DNA of 41,843 nucleotides, from assembly GCA_021804565.1 (NCBI GenBank), contig JAJZHK010000024.1, forward strand, positions 1 to 41,843, given 5' to 3'. Under the pieces are notes generated by a model. The model was not told where the DNA came from and made no database searches. It worked only from the letters and a program-made list of their open reading frames with translations. Numbering within the stretch: the stretch's first letter is position 1; each line of letters begins with the position of its first letter. The stretch comes from Pseudomonadota bacterium (lineage in GTDB: Bacteria; Pseudomonadota; Gammaproteobacteria; Pseudomonadales; Moraxellaceae). The position numbers and the translations under genes were made by a program. Positions 33,098-41,547 of this stretch are shown here, in pieces.

Positions 33098-34447
33098 ATG
33101 ATGTCGTTGCCTTGGCTGGTGAAAAAATTTCTCGATGAGCGCTCCTACCATTATGTCTTGAGCGCACCTGGCCAAAGTCCTTCCCAGGATCATGCCGCCC
33201 TGCGTTTGCAGGTGATCTACCTGGAGGACAGCCTGGGCTCCTTGCAGGTGCTCCTGCCGGTCACCCATATGCTGCGCCTGAGCAGCCTGGCCGAAGATTT
33301 TGGCCGCAACTTCACGGTGATGAGCCGCGCCCACAGCCTGCGCATGTTCGCCCGTCTGGGCATAGCGCAGCCCAGCGGCGTCCTGCCGCTTGCCGATTTG
33401 CACACCCTCATCGACCACAGCGTCCTCGGCCATAGCCACTATCTGATCGACAGTGGCGACAGCGACAGCCTGCTCTGCATCGACGAGCAGGCGCTGTTAC
33501 GGCTGATCGCCGACAGCGAAGGCGAGATCGTCCATCTTTGCAGCGACACGCGCCCGGTTCCGGCATCCTGCGATGACGAAGCCGACATCCTGCGCTCGGT
33601 ACAATCCCTGACTTCACTGCGTATACGGCAAAGACTGGACGAGACGATAGAGATCCCGCCCTTGCCCGAAACCGCCCGGCAGATTCTCAAGCTGCGTTCG
33701 GATCCAGAGGCCCGGGTGGAGGAACTGGCGCGCATCATCGAGCGTGATCCAGCCCTCGATGCGCAGGTCATCTGCTGGGCCTCGTCGCCGTTTTACGGTC
33801 CTGCCGGGGTGCACAGCGTCGACGACGCCATCATGCGCGTGCTCGGCTTCGACATGGTGCTCAACATGGCCCTGGGCCTGTCCCTCGGACGTAGCCTGGA
33901 CCTGCCCCAGGACGGACCGGGCGGCTTGCTCCTCTACTGGGAGCAGGCGGCACAAACCGCTCAGGGTATGCTCGAGCTGATCAAGATCATGCCCCGCCAC
34001 CTGCGCGTCCATAGCAGCAAAGCCTATCTGTGCGGCTTGCTGCACAATTTTGGCGTCCTCATCAGCGCCCATCTCTTCCCCGGCCACTACTCGCTGGTCT
34101 GCCGTCACATCGAGGCCAACCCGCACCTGCCGGTGAGCGTCATCGAACGCCAGCTTCTCGGGGTCACCCGCGACCAGCTCAGCGCCTGGCTTTTGCAGAA
34201 CTGGAATATGAGCGCCGAGGTGGTCGGCGCGCTGCGCTACCAGAACTGCCCGCGCCTGGCCGAGCCGCACGCCTTTCTGCCGCGTCTGCTGCAGCTGACC
34301 CGCGCGCTGCTCGAAGGCCGCCCGGTCACCGACGAGCTGATCACCGACCTGCCGCTCGAGCGCGAGGCGGCGCAGACCTGCATCGGGCAGATGCTCAGCG
34401 ACATCGGCCCGGAGCTGCACACCCTGGCGCGCAAGATGAGCGCCTAG
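33098..34447 (+). CDS. Two-domain protein: YbaK-like N-terminus plus HDOD domain
   Basis: A 449-residue protein. Residues about 1-150 resemble YbaK/aminoacyl-tRNA deacylases, with the family-like block GVLPLADLHTLIDHSVLG near residue 91. Residues about 180-400 are an HDOD domain: IPPLPETARQILKLRSDP, EELARIIERDPALDAQVI, VDDAIMRVLGFDMVLNMALG. HDOD domains lack the metal-binding HD and usually serve signalling. A homologue follows recG in P. aeruginosa. An ATG at 33101 has better spacing from GGAGG than the one at 33098. A TATACT box stands at 33072. Its stop shares CTAG (34444-34447) with the convergent gene. Function unknown. Confidence 0.85.
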   Translation: MMSLPWLVKKFLDERSYHYVLSAPGQSPSQDHAALRLQVIYLEDSLGSLQVLLPVTHMLRLSSLAEDFGRNFTVMSRAHSLRMFARLGIAQPSGVLPLADLHTLIDHSVLGHSHYLIDSGDSDSLLCIDEQALLRLIADSEGEIVHLCSDTRPVPASCDDEADILRSVQSLTSLRIRQRLDETIEIPPLPETARQILKLRSDPEARVEELARIIERDPALDAQVICWASSPFYGPAGVHSVDDAIMRVLGFDMVLNMALGLSLGRSLDLPQDGPGGLLLYWEQAAQTAQGMLELIKIMPRHLRVHSSKAYLCGLLHNFGVLISAHLFPGHYSLVCRHIEANPHLPVSVIERQLLGVTRDQLSAWLLQNWNMSAEVVGALRYQNCPRLAEPHAFLPRLLQLTRALLEGRPVTDELITDLPLEREAAQTCIGQMLSDIGPELHTLARKMSA

Positions 34448-34857
34448 CGGCGGCGCTTCCAGCGCGGACGCAGACTGGGGGCGACCGCCACCAGCCAAAA
34501 CAGTGGCGAGGGGTCGCCTTCCATACGTATCACGCCGTCCTGGACGCCGCGCATGAAAGCTTCCTGGCCACCGCGTGCCAGCACCTCAAAAGCCAGACGG
34601 GCGGTGGCAAAGTGGAGCAACAGGCTGGGCGTCTGATGACGTCCATGGACGCCTTGAACCTGCTGTTGCGCCGCCTTGAAATAGTAAGCCTGCGACTTGC
34701 CCGCCTCGATCTGCAGCACAAACTCGCGCCCGTGCAGGCTGTCCTGAAAGCTCTTGTCGTAGCGGGCAGCGGCCTCCATGCGCCGCGCCATGTACCAGAG
34801 CAGGGCATGCAGCCGCAGTACGTCGATCCAGGTGCGCCGGCCTTGTGAACGGTCCAT
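34444..34857 (-). CDS. Small SCP2-like (sterol-carrier-type lipid-binding) protein
   Basis: A 137-residue protein. The layout FVLQIEAGKSQAYYFKAA, then HQTPSLLLHFATARLAFEVLARG and AFMRGVQDGVIRMEGDPSPLFWL, resembles SCP2 domains, in which a hydrophobic cavity binds lipids; the G-D close to the C-terminus is typical. I rate this as a likely but not certain family call. It begins 4 bp after rubredoxin reductase and ends in an Arg-rich tail, so it probably belongs to the same operon. The stop TAG is shared in CTAG with the HDOD gene. Confidence 0.6.
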   Translation of the reverse strand: MDRSQGRRTWIDVLRLHALLWYMARRMEAAARYDKSFQDSLHGREFVLQIEAGKSQAYYFKAAQQQVQGVHGRHQTPSLLLHFATARLAFEVLARGGQEAFMRGVQDGVIRMEGDPSPLFWLVAVAPSLRPRWKRRR

Positions 34858-34861
34858 AGGC

Positions 34862-36028
34862 CTAGCTCACCGGCAACAGCGCGGGCAGCTGCTTTTGCAG
34901 GGCCGCCTTGTCTGCCGCCTGAGCGGCCGCCTGACCGAGCAGCACAAAACCCTGCAACTGCCCCTGCGGGTCATGGAAGAGCAGGCGCAGATCCTGGCCC
35001 TGCCCCTCACAGGTCCACCGGCCAGGGCGATCCGCAGCCACCGGAGCCACCACCACCGGACAGACGCTGGTCTTGACCTGGACCGGCATCGCCGGGTACT
35101 GCACTTCGGTCCGCTGCGCGCTGAGGGTCTGCGCCAGGGCACGGGCCTGCGCCATCAAAGGCAGCACGTAAGGCAAGAGCAGGCCTTCGACCTCGGCACA
35201 GTCACCCAGGGCGTAGACCTGCGCCGCCGAGCTTTGCAGATAGCGATCGACCTTGATGCCGCGCGCGCAGGCGAGGCCGGCCGCTTGCGCCAGGGCGATG
35301 CGTGGCCGCAAGCCGATGGCGGCGATCACGACCTCCGCGGTCAGGCTGCTGCCGTCACGAAACTCCACCCGCAGGCCGCCCTCCTGGTGATGCACGGCGA
35401 CCGCCAGCTGTCCCGCCTGCAGGTGCAGCTGCACGCCGCCGGCACGCAGGGCCTGCTCCAGCGCCGCGGAGGCCTGGGCCGGCAGCAGGGCCGGCAGCAG
35501 GCGGCCGGCGGGTTCGACCAGGTCAACCTGAAACCCCCCTTGCAGCAGGTCGTTGGCGAACTCACAGCCGATCAGTCCGCCGCCGAGGATGAGCACACGC
35601 TGACGCCCCTGCAGACGCTCGCGCAAACGCGCGTAGTCCTCCAGATCATTGACCGAAAGCACGGCATCGGCGGCGTCGCCGGCCAGCGGCGGACGGAAGG
35701 GGTCGGCCCCCAGGGCCAGCACCAGATCCCCGTAAGCAAGCCTGCGCCCATCGGCCAGCGTCAGCTGTCGGGCGTCGACGTCGATCGCCCTCAGCTCGGC
35801 CTGGATGATCTCCGCCTGCAGTTGCTCGGCCATCGCCGTACGCTCGGCCATGATCAGGCCAGCGGCGGTCTTGGCCTTGGCAAAACCGGTCGAAAGCATG
35901 GGTTTGCTATAGCTGTGCCCGGCATCACGGCTGAGCATGATCAGCGGCCGCTGCGGATCCCGCTTACGCCATTCACGCGCCAGGTTGTAACCGGCCAGCC
36001 CGGTCCCCACGATCAGCAGCGGCTGCAT
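34862..36028 (-). CDS. rubB: Rubredoxin-NAD(P)+ reductase
   Basis: A 388-residue FAD-dependent reductase that passes electrons from NAD(P)H to rubredoxin. The FAD motif GTGLAGYNLAREW is near residues 8-20, the NAD(P) motif ILGGGLIGCEFAN near 147-159, and the second FAD block VYALGDCAEVEG near 276. The ATG at 36028 follows GAGG by 8 bp. A C-terminal domain with WTCEGQGQDLRLLFHD is typical of the Pseudomonas enzyme (AlkT/RubB family). It lies 20 bp after rubredoxin, so the two are partners. Confidence 0.95.
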   Translation of the reverse strand: MQPLLIVGTGLAGYNLAREWRKRDPQRPLIMLSRDAGHSYSKPMLSTGFAKAKTAAGLIMAERTAMAEQLQAEIIQAELRAIDVDARQLTLADGRRLAYGDLVLALGADPFRPPLAGDAADAVLSVNDLEDYARLRERLQGRQRVLILGGGLIGCEFANDLLQGGFQVDLVEPAGRLLPALLPAQASAALEQALRAGGVQLHLQAGQLAVAVHHQEGGLRVEFRDGSSLTAEVVIAAIGLRPRIALAQAAGLACARGIKVDRYLQSSAAQVYALGDCAEVEGLLLPYVLPLMAQARALAQTLSAQRTEVQYPAMPVQVKTSVCPVVVAPVAADRPGRWTCEGQGQDLRLLFHDPQGQLQGFVLLGQAAAQAADKAALQKQLPALLPVS

Positions 36029-36048
36029 GTCTCTATCCTCGTTCCGGT

Positions 36049-36216
36049 TCAAGCGAGCTCGACCATGTCGAAGTCTTCCTTGCCGACGCCACAGTCCGGG
36101 CAGACCCAGTCGGCGGGGATGTCTTCCCAGCGGGTGCCGGCGGCGATGCCATCCCAAGGCATACCGACCGCTTCGTCATAGATAAAACCGCACACCGCAC
36201 ATTGCCACTTCTTCAT
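36049..36216 (-). CDS. rubA: Rubredoxin
   Basis: A 55-residue one-iron electron carrier. Four cysteines, Cys6-x2-Cys9 and Cys39-x2-Cys42, form the iron site; YDEAVGMP and [11 protein letters not shown] are the usual middle segments. The ATG at 36216 follows a GAGGAG site. It stands between rubrerythrin and rubredoxin reductase, a complete peroxide/oxygen-reduction set. The longer open frame upstream is not coding by homology. Confidence 0.97.
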   Translation of the reverse strand: MKKWQCAVCGFIYDEAVGMPWDGIAAGTRWEDIPADWVCPDCGVGKEDFDMVELA

Positions 36217-36311
36217 TTTGCTCTCCTCATTCGGTGACTGCCGCATTGACCGCGATAAACTAAGAGCGCTGCCCCGAAAATGCAATCGCCCGGGCGCACT
36301 TTGGCTGTCTT

Positions 36312-36788
36312 TCAAGCCCCATTGACACGCTGCAACTGCTGCTGATAGGCCTGGGCATGACGCTGCTCGACCTTGGCGAGGGCGGCGAAACGCTTTTCCG
36401 CCTTGGCCAGTCGGGCGGCGAAGGCCGCGGCATGCTCACGTGACTCCTCGATCTGGGCGTCGAACTCGGCCACCGCCTGGTGGCTTTGTTCGGCGTGCGC
36501 CTGGTCACGAAACCCCGGGTACATGGTGGTGAACTCGTAGGTCTCCCCGGCGATAGCCAGCTCCAGCATCTTCGCCGGCGTCAGCTCGGCCGCCGGATAG
36601 ATCAGGTCGAGATGGCCGAAGGCATGGTGGATCTCCTGGGCCGCTGTCTCCTCGAAGATCTCGGCGGTGGCGACATCGCCCATCGCCCGGGCCAGCTTGG
36701 CAAAATAGCGATACTTCATGTAAGCCGAGGCTTCACCGGCCAAGGCACTGTTGAGATTGCCCAGGGTCAGGCTGCTTTTCTCGCTCAT
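36312..36788 (-). CDS. Rubrerythrin-type diiron protein without rubredoxin domain
   Basis: A 158-residue ferritin-like four-helix protein. Diiron ligands are visible as [13 protein letters not shown] (Glu near residue 19), [16 protein letters not shown] (ExxH near residue 52), [13 protein letters not shown] (Glu near residue 82), and near the end VEQRHAQAY (ExxH). The usual C-terminal rubredoxin-like zinc/iron site is missing, so the separate rubredoxin downstream may supply electrons. A role in reducing peroxide is known for the family. The ATG at 36788 has a GAGGAG site. Confidence 0.88.
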   Translation of the reverse strand: MSEKSSLTLGNLNSALAGEASAYMKYRYFAKLARAMGDVATAEIFEETAAQEIHHAFGHLDLIYPAAELTPAKMLELAIAGETYEFTTMYPGFRDQAHAEQSHQAVAEFDAQIEESREHAAAFAARLAKAEKRFAALAKVEQRHAQAYQQQLQRVNGA

Positions 36789-36892
36789 CTTCGTTCTCCT
36801 CACCGTCTTTCTGCACTGGCCTCGGTGGGCCGACAGGTGTAGATTAAGGGCGCGTGGTCCTTGCTGGCCAATTGATTTTTTTGTGATCGGCG

Positions 36893-36907
36893 ATAGCCTG
36901 AGGCTAT
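36893..36907. repeat. Short perfect inverted repeat ATAGCC-TGA-GGCTAT
   Basis: A 6-bp perfect inverted repeat with a 3-base centre in the rubrerythrin/ubiC divergent spacer, 18 bp upstream of the ubiC start. It could be an operator or a leader hairpin; no T-tract follows it. Confidence 0.35.
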
Positions 36908-36925
36908 GGTCCAAGCTGCTGTGAG

Positions 36926-37441
36926 ATGATCATGATCGTGCCTATCCGGCGCCCCCTGCCCCTCGGCGACCCCCCCTCGGCGTCGCTGCGCCGCTGGCTG
37001 CTGTCCACAGGATCGCTGACAGCGGCCCTGCGCCGTCTCGCCGACGGGCAGCTCGCCGTCGATCTGCATGGCCAGTACCTGCGTCCGCTGCGCCCGCAGG
37101 AGCGGCGGCTGTGGCCGGTGCACGCCGGCTCGCGCTCGGTGCTGGTGCGTCAGGTGACGCTGCGCGGCCAGGGCGAGGCCTGGATCGAGGCCTGCAGTCT
37201 GTTGCCGACGCGGGCGCTGCGCGCCTGGGCACGGCCCCTGCGCGACCTCGGCAACCGCCCCCTCGGCGCTCGCCTGTTCCGTTTTCGTCACCTCCGCCGC
37301 AGCGCGCCGCAGGCCTATCGTTCGGCAGCAGGCCACTGGCAACGTCATTCCTTCTTTGCGCCAGGCTCAGGCTGTCCTATTCTCGTCGCCGAGACCTTTC
37401 TGCCGGCCTTGCAGCGCCGTATCGAGGAGAGTTTGTCATGA
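36926..37441 (+). CDS. ubiC: Chorismate lyase
   Basis: UbiC splits chorismate into 4-hydroxybenzoate and pyruvate, the first step of ubiquinone synthesis. The 171-residue protein shows LRRWLLSTGSLTAALRRLA near residue 21, VLVRQVTLRGQGEAWIEACSLLP near residue 72, LGNRPLGARLF near residue 108 with conserved Arg and Gly, and CPILVAETFLPAL near the end. Two in-frame ATGs (36926 and 36932) are possible; the second has better spacing. The stop overlaps ubiA by ATGA. Confidence 0.95.
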   Translation: MIMIVPIRRPLPLGDPPSASLRRWLLSTGSLTAALRRLADGQLAVDLHGQYLRPLRPQERRLWPVHAGSRSVLVRQVTLRGQGEAWIEACSLLPTRALRAWARPLRDLGNRPLGARLFRFRHLRRSAPQAYRSAAGHWQRHSFFAPGSGCPILVAETFLPALQRRIEESLS

Positions 37442-38322
37442 CAAGCTGGACCCCAGTGCGCACCCACATCGACCCTTATCTGCGCCTCATGCGCCTCGAC
37501 AGGCCGATCGGCAGCTGGCTGCTCTACTGGCCGACCCTGATCGCCATCTACCTCGCTGCAGACGGCCAGCCCGGCTGGCGCATCCTCATCGGCTTCGCCC
37601 TGGGGACGGTGCTGATGCGTTCGGCCGGTTGCGTGGCCAACGATATGGCCGACCGCAACTTCGATGCGCAGGTCAAGCGTACCGCCCAGCGCCCCCTGGC
37701 CACCGGCGAACTGCGCCGCCGCCACGCCCTGCCCCTGCTGCTCGGGCTGTTGCTGGCCAGCGCCAGCCTGCTCCTGCTCTGGGATCTGAAAACCCTGTTC
37801 TGGTCGCTGCCTGCCCTCGCCCTGGCGCTGCTCTATCCGCTCATGAAACGCTGGACCTATCTGCCCCAGGTGGTGCTCGGGGCCGCCTTCAGCTGGTCCA
37901 TACCCATGGCTTTTGCGGCGCAAGGGGTCAGCCCGGGGCGCAGCGCCTGGCTGCTCTATGCCGCCGCACTGTCCTGGGTGGTCGCCTATGACACCCAGTA
38001 CGCGATGGTCGATCGTGACGACGATCTGCGTATCGGCGTGCGCTCCACCGCTATTTTATTCGCGGAACTGGACCTTTTCATGATCGCCTGCCTGCAGGCC
38101 CTGTTTCTCGGCGGCCTCTATCTGCTCGGTCGGGCCGCGGCCCTGCGCTGGCCTTTCGATCTCGCCCTGATCGCTGCGGCCCTGCGTTTTGCCTGGCAGG
38201 GCTGGTGCTGCCGTGAGCGCCAGCGCGAGGCCTGTTTTGCCGCCTTTCTCGACAACCATCGCGTCGGCGCCTGGATCTTTGCCGGGGTCTTCTGCAGTTA
38301 TCTCCTGCCGCTGGGCTCCTAA
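37438..38322 (+). CDS. ubiA: 4-hydroxybenzoate octaprenyltransferase
   Basis: UbiA is an inner-membrane prenyltransferase that attaches the isoprenoid tail to 4-hydroxybenzoate. The 294-residue protein has about nine hydrophobic segments. The first aspartate-rich motif is NDMADRNFD (68-76) and the second is DTQYAMVDRDDD (near 196-207). The loop KRTAQRPLATGE is a hallmark. It is translationally coupled to ubiC by ATGA. Confidence 0.98.
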   Translation: MTSWTPVRTHIDPYLRLMRLDRPIGSWLLYWPTLIAIYLAADGQPGWRILIGFALGTVLMRSAGCVANDMADRNFDAQVKRTAQRPLATGELRRRHALPLLLGLLLASASLLLLWDLKTLFWSLPALALALLYPLMKRWTYLPQVVLGAAFSWSIPMAFAAQGVSPGRSAWLLYAAALSWVVAYDTQYAMVDRDDDLRIGVRSTAILFAELDLFMIACLQALFLGGLYLLGRAAALRWPFDLALIAAALRFAWQGWCCRERQREACFAAFLDNHRVGAWIFAGVFCSYLLPLGS

Positions 38323-38352
38323 ACTGACGATGAGCTGCCAGCAGCAATAAAA

Positions 38353-38375
38353 GTGTCATAATATCGGTTTGTAAT
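38353..38375 (+). promoter_or_regulatory. Possible degenerate Pho box upstream of phoB
   Basis: GTGTCAT (38353-38359) matches the Pho-box half-site CTGTCAT at 6 of 7. A second half-site TTGTAAT (38369-38375) matches at 5 of 7, but the spacing is 16 instead of 11 bases. PhoB autoregulates in other bacteria. Weak evidence. Confidence 0.3.
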
Positions 38376-38416
38376 AGGCCCACCTCAAAAGTCAGACGAT
38401 GCCGGCACAACGAGCC

Positions 38417-39130
38417 ATGAAAGCAGAAAGCATACTGATCGTCGAAGATGAAGCCGCCATACGCGAGATGATCGCCATCGCCCTGGACATGGCCGGCTTT
38501 ATCGTGCTCGAGGCGGAAGACGCCCAGCAGGCACACCGTATCATCGTCGACGAACGCCCCAGCCTGGTCCTGCTGGACTGGATGCTGCCCGGTATCTCCG
38601 GGCTGGAACTGGCGCGGCGGCTCAAGCGTGACGAATCGACCCAGGAAGTCCCGGTCATCATCCTCACCGCCAAGGGCGAGGAGGACAACAAGATCCAGGG
38701 TCTGGAATCCGGGGCGGACGACTACATCACCAAGCCTTTTTCCACCCGTGAACTGCTCTCGCGCATCAAGGCGGTGCTCCGCCGCAGCAGCCACCGCGCC
38801 GCTGAACGTGCCATCGACGTACAGGGCCTGCGCCTCGACCCGGTCAGCCACCGCATCACCGCCCACGATAAAGCGGTCGAGATGGGCCCCACCGAGTACC
38901 GCCTGCTCGAGTTTTTCATGAGTCACCAGGAACGCGCCTACACCCGCAGCCAGATGCTCGATCAGGTCTGGGGCGGCAATGTCTATGTCGAAGATCGCAC
39001 CATCGACGTGCACATACGCCGCTTGCGCAAGGCGCTGGAACCCTTTGGTTTCGACGGCTTCATCCAGACCGTGCGTGGTACCGGCTACCGCTTCTCGAGC
39101 AAGGTCGAGGGCAGGTCCGAGGCCCTGTGA
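38417..39130 (+). CDS. phoB: Phosphate response regulator PhoB
   Basis: PhoB is an OmpR-type response regulator of the phosphate regulon. The 237-residue protein has a receiver with Asp54 (LVLLDWMLPG), acidic Glu10-Asp11, Thr84 and Lys106, and a winged-helix domain from about residue 130 (MGPTEYRLLEFF; TRSQMLDQVWGGNVYVEDRTIDVHIRRLRKAL). I chose the ATG at 38417 by homology; an in-frame ATG at 38399 lacks a better ribosome site. It overlaps phoR by GTGA. Confidence 0.95.
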   Translation: MKAESILIVEDEAAIREMIAIALDMAGFIVLEAEDAQQAHRIIVDERPSLVLLDWMLPGISGLELARRLKRDESTQEVPVIILTAKGEEDNKIQGLESGADDYITKPFSTRELLSRIKAVLRRSSHRAAERAIDVQGLRLDPVSHRITAHDKAVEMGPTEYRLLEFFMSHQERAYTRSQMLDQVWGGNVYVEDRTIDVHIRRLRKALEPFGFDGFIQTVRGTGYRFSSKVEGRSEAL

Positions 39131-40452
39131 AGTCCTCTCCATCGCCCTCCCCGGCGCTGCGTCGGGAAGTTCTACGCTTTGCACTGGGCCTGGTCCTGGC
39201 GGCCCTGCTCGGTCTGCCCTGGCATCTGTCGCTGCTGTTCATGCTCATCGCCGCCTGCCTGAACTGGCTACGGCATATCTACGCCCTGTTCAAGCTGCAC
39301 GGCATGATGCGCGCGCGCATCATGCACCATGAGGACTATCCCGCCCTCTACCTGGGTGCGATGTGGGAAGAGGTGCTCACCCTCATCATCAAGTCATGGA
39401 AGGCCGAAGAGCGTGCCCGCCATCGCCTGGAGAACGTCATCGAAAGAGCGCGCTCCTCGATTTCAGCGCTGGAGGAGGCGGTGGTCCTCATCGACGGCCG
39501 CTCCAACCTGGAGTGGTGGAACCCGTCGGCCGAACGCATACTCGGTCTCAAGCTCAGCGATCGCAACCAGCCGATCACCAATTTTTTGCGTGACCCGCGC
39601 TTCGTCGAGTATTTTCGCCAGAGCGACTACAAAGAGCCCCTGCACCTGCCTTCACACATCGATCAAAGACGGCATCTGCAGTACGAGATCACCCGCTTCG
39701 GCAACAACGACCGCCTGCTGATCTGCTGGGATGTCACCGTGCTGCACAACCTCGAGGCCATGCGCAAGGACTTCGTCGCCAACGTCTCGCACGAGCTGCG
39801 CACGCCGCTGACCGTCCTCGCCGGCTATATCGAAGCCATGCAGGACCAGGCGCGCGAGATGCCGGGGCGCTGGTCACGCGCACTGGGCCAGATGCAGGCG
39901 CAGACCCAGCGCATGTCCTATATCGTCAACGATCTGCTCACCCTGGCACGCCTGGAGACGACCCGCGCCCGGGTGCTGCCGAGCGTCGTCGACGTGCCCG
40001 CCATGATCCATGAAATGCGCCAGGATGCCCTCGTCTACGGCGCCGACAAGCAGCAGACCATCGACCTCGATATCGACGAGCAGTTGCTCATCCACGGTGT
40101 CGAGGAGGATCTGCGCAGCGCCTTCATGAATCTCATCACCAACGCCATCAAGTACTCGCCTGATGATGGCCACATCGTCCTCGGCTGGCATAAAAACGCC
40201 CGCGGCATCTGGTTCAGTGTGCAGGACAATGGCATCGGCATCGATCCCCGCCACCATACGCGCCTCACCGAGCGCTTCTACCGCGTCGACGCCAGCCGCA
40301 GCAAGGCCTCAGGCGGCACCGGCCTGGGGCTGGCCATCGTCAAGCATGTGCTGCTCAACCATCAGGGCAGTCTGCACCTGCAGTCGACCCCGGGCGAGGG
40401 CAGCACCTTCAGCGCGCTGTTTCCAGGCGATCTGGCGCGCTACCGACCATAG
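39127..40452 (+). CDS. phoR: Phosphate sensor histidine kinase PhoR
   Basis: A 441-residue sensor kinase. The N-terminus has a hydrophobic hairpin (about residues 13-45) with almost no periplasmic part, then a PAS domain (about 105-210). The HisKA box is FVANVSHELRTPLTVL with His222. The catalytic domain contains NLITNAIKYS, DNGIGI and GGTGLGLAIVKHV. PhoR senses phosphate through the Pst/PhoU system, which is not in this window. Start is GTG at 39127, overlapping the phoB stop. The 3' end overlaps convergent hisC by 44 bp. Confidence 0.95.
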   Translation: MKSSPSPSPALRREVLRFALGLVLAALLGLPWHLSLLFMLIAACLNWLRHIYALFKLHGMMRARIMHHEDYPALYLGAMWEEVLTLIIKSWKAEERARHRLENVIERARSSISALEEAVVLIDGRSNLEWWNPSAERILGLKLSDRNQPITNFLRDPRFVEYFRQSDYKEPLHLPSHIDQRRHLQYEITRFGNNDRLLICWDVTVLHNLEAMRKDFVANVSHELRTPLTVLAGYIEAMQDQAREMPGRWSRALGQMQAQTQRMSYIVNDLLTLARLETTRARVLPSVVDVPAMIHEMRQDALVYGADKQQTIDLDIDEQLLIHGVEEDLRSAFMNLITNAIKYSPDDGHIVLGWHKNARGIWFSVQDNGIGIDPRHHTRLTERFYRVDASRSKASGGTGLGLAIVKHVLLNHQGSLHLQSTPGEGSTFSALFPGDLARYRP

Positions 40453-41494
40453 CCTGCAAGGCCGCCAGCAGGGCATCGTTCTCGGCCGGCCGTCCTATGC
40501 TGATACGCAGCCAGTCCTCGGTGCGGCCACCGGCGAAATGACGCACATAGATACGGCGCTCGCGCAGCGCCTGCAGCAGCAGACGAGCCGCCAGGGCATG
40601 GCGGACAAACACGAAATTGGCGGCCGAGGGCAGCACCTCGAAACCGAGGCGGCCGAGCGCCGCGCTGACGCGCTCACGCTCGCTCACGACGAGCTCGCAG
40701 CAACGCGCAAACCAGGCCGGATCGGACAAGGCGGCCAGCGCTGCGGCTTGCGCCCAGCGATCGAGGGGGTAGGAGTTGAAGGAGTTCTTGACCCGCTCGA
40801 GGGCGTCGATCAGGGGGGCTTGTGCGAGGGCGAAACCGACCCTGGCGCCGGCCAGCGACCAGGACTTGGAAAAGGTCTGCACGACCAGCAGATTGTCGAA
40901 GTGCGGAATCAGACCCACCGCCGACTCACCGCCGAAGTCGATATAAGCCTCGTCGATCACCACCAGGGTGTCTGGATGCGCTTCCAGCAGCTGCGCCACC
41001 TCGGCGCGGCTGATGGCGCGTCCGGTCGGGGCATTGGGATTGGGCAGGATGATGGCCGCCGCCGGCTCCTGATAGTCTTCGACGGCCAGGCGCAGGTCCT
41101 CGCGCAGAGGCACCTGCCGGTACTCGACGCCATAAAGACGGGCATAGGTCGGATAGAAGCTATAGCTGATGTCCGGCATCAACAGCGGCCGTTCATGCTG
41201 AAAAAGGGCATGAAACACATGGGCCAGCACCTCATCGGAACCGTTGCCGACGAAGACCTGCTCCGGTGTGAGCGCGAAACGCTGCGCCAGGGCCGCCTTG
41301 AGCGCTGTCGCATTGGGGTCCGGATACAGGCGCAGCTCGTCGCTATCGAGGGCCTGCAGGGCCTGCCTGACCTTCGGCGAAGGGCCGTAGGGGTTCTCAT
41401 TGGTATTGAGTTTGACCATACCCTCCACCCGCGGTTGCTCCCCTGGGGTGTAGGGCTGCAGACGATGGACGAGCGGACTCCAGAAACGACTCAT
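40409..41494 (-). CDS. hisC: Histidinol-phosphate aminotransferase
   Basis: HisC is a PLP enzyme of histidine synthesis. The 361-residue protein has LNTNENPYGPSPKV near residue 29, GNGSDEVL near 83, the block ILPNPNAPTGRAIS near 149, DEAYIDFG near 181, and the PLP lysine Lys210 in TFSKSWSLAGARVG. The ATG at 41494 follows AAGGAG by five bases; a GTG two codons upstream is an alternative. No other his gene is near. It converges on phoR with 44 bp of overlap. Confidence 0.96.
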   Translation of the reverse strand: MSRFWSPLVHRLQPYTPGEQPRVEGMVKLNTNENPYGPSPKVRQALQALDSDELRLYPDPNATALKAALAQRFALTPEQVFVGNGSDEVLAHVFHALFQHERPLLMPDISYSFYPTYARLYGVEYRQVPLREDLRLAVEDYQEPAAAIILPNPNAPTGRAISRAEVAQLLEAHPDTLVVIDEAYIDFGGESAVGLIPHFDNLLVVQTFSKSWSLAGARVGFALAQAPLIDALERVKNSFNSYPLDRWAQAAALAALSDPAWFARCCELVVSERERVSAALGRLGFEVLPSAANFVFVRHALAARLLLQALRERRIYVRHFAGGRTEDWLRISIGRPAENDALLAALQAMVGSAPDRLETAR

Positions 41495-41547
41495 AGACAC
41501 TCCTTCTGCCGATGGCGGGATGATAGCTCATCACCGTTCATCCAGAC

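Noticed and set aside
34778-36181. Plus-strand open frame of 467 residues
   Set aside because: Shadow of rubredoxin reductase, whose two nucleotide-binding motifs are clear on the other strand.
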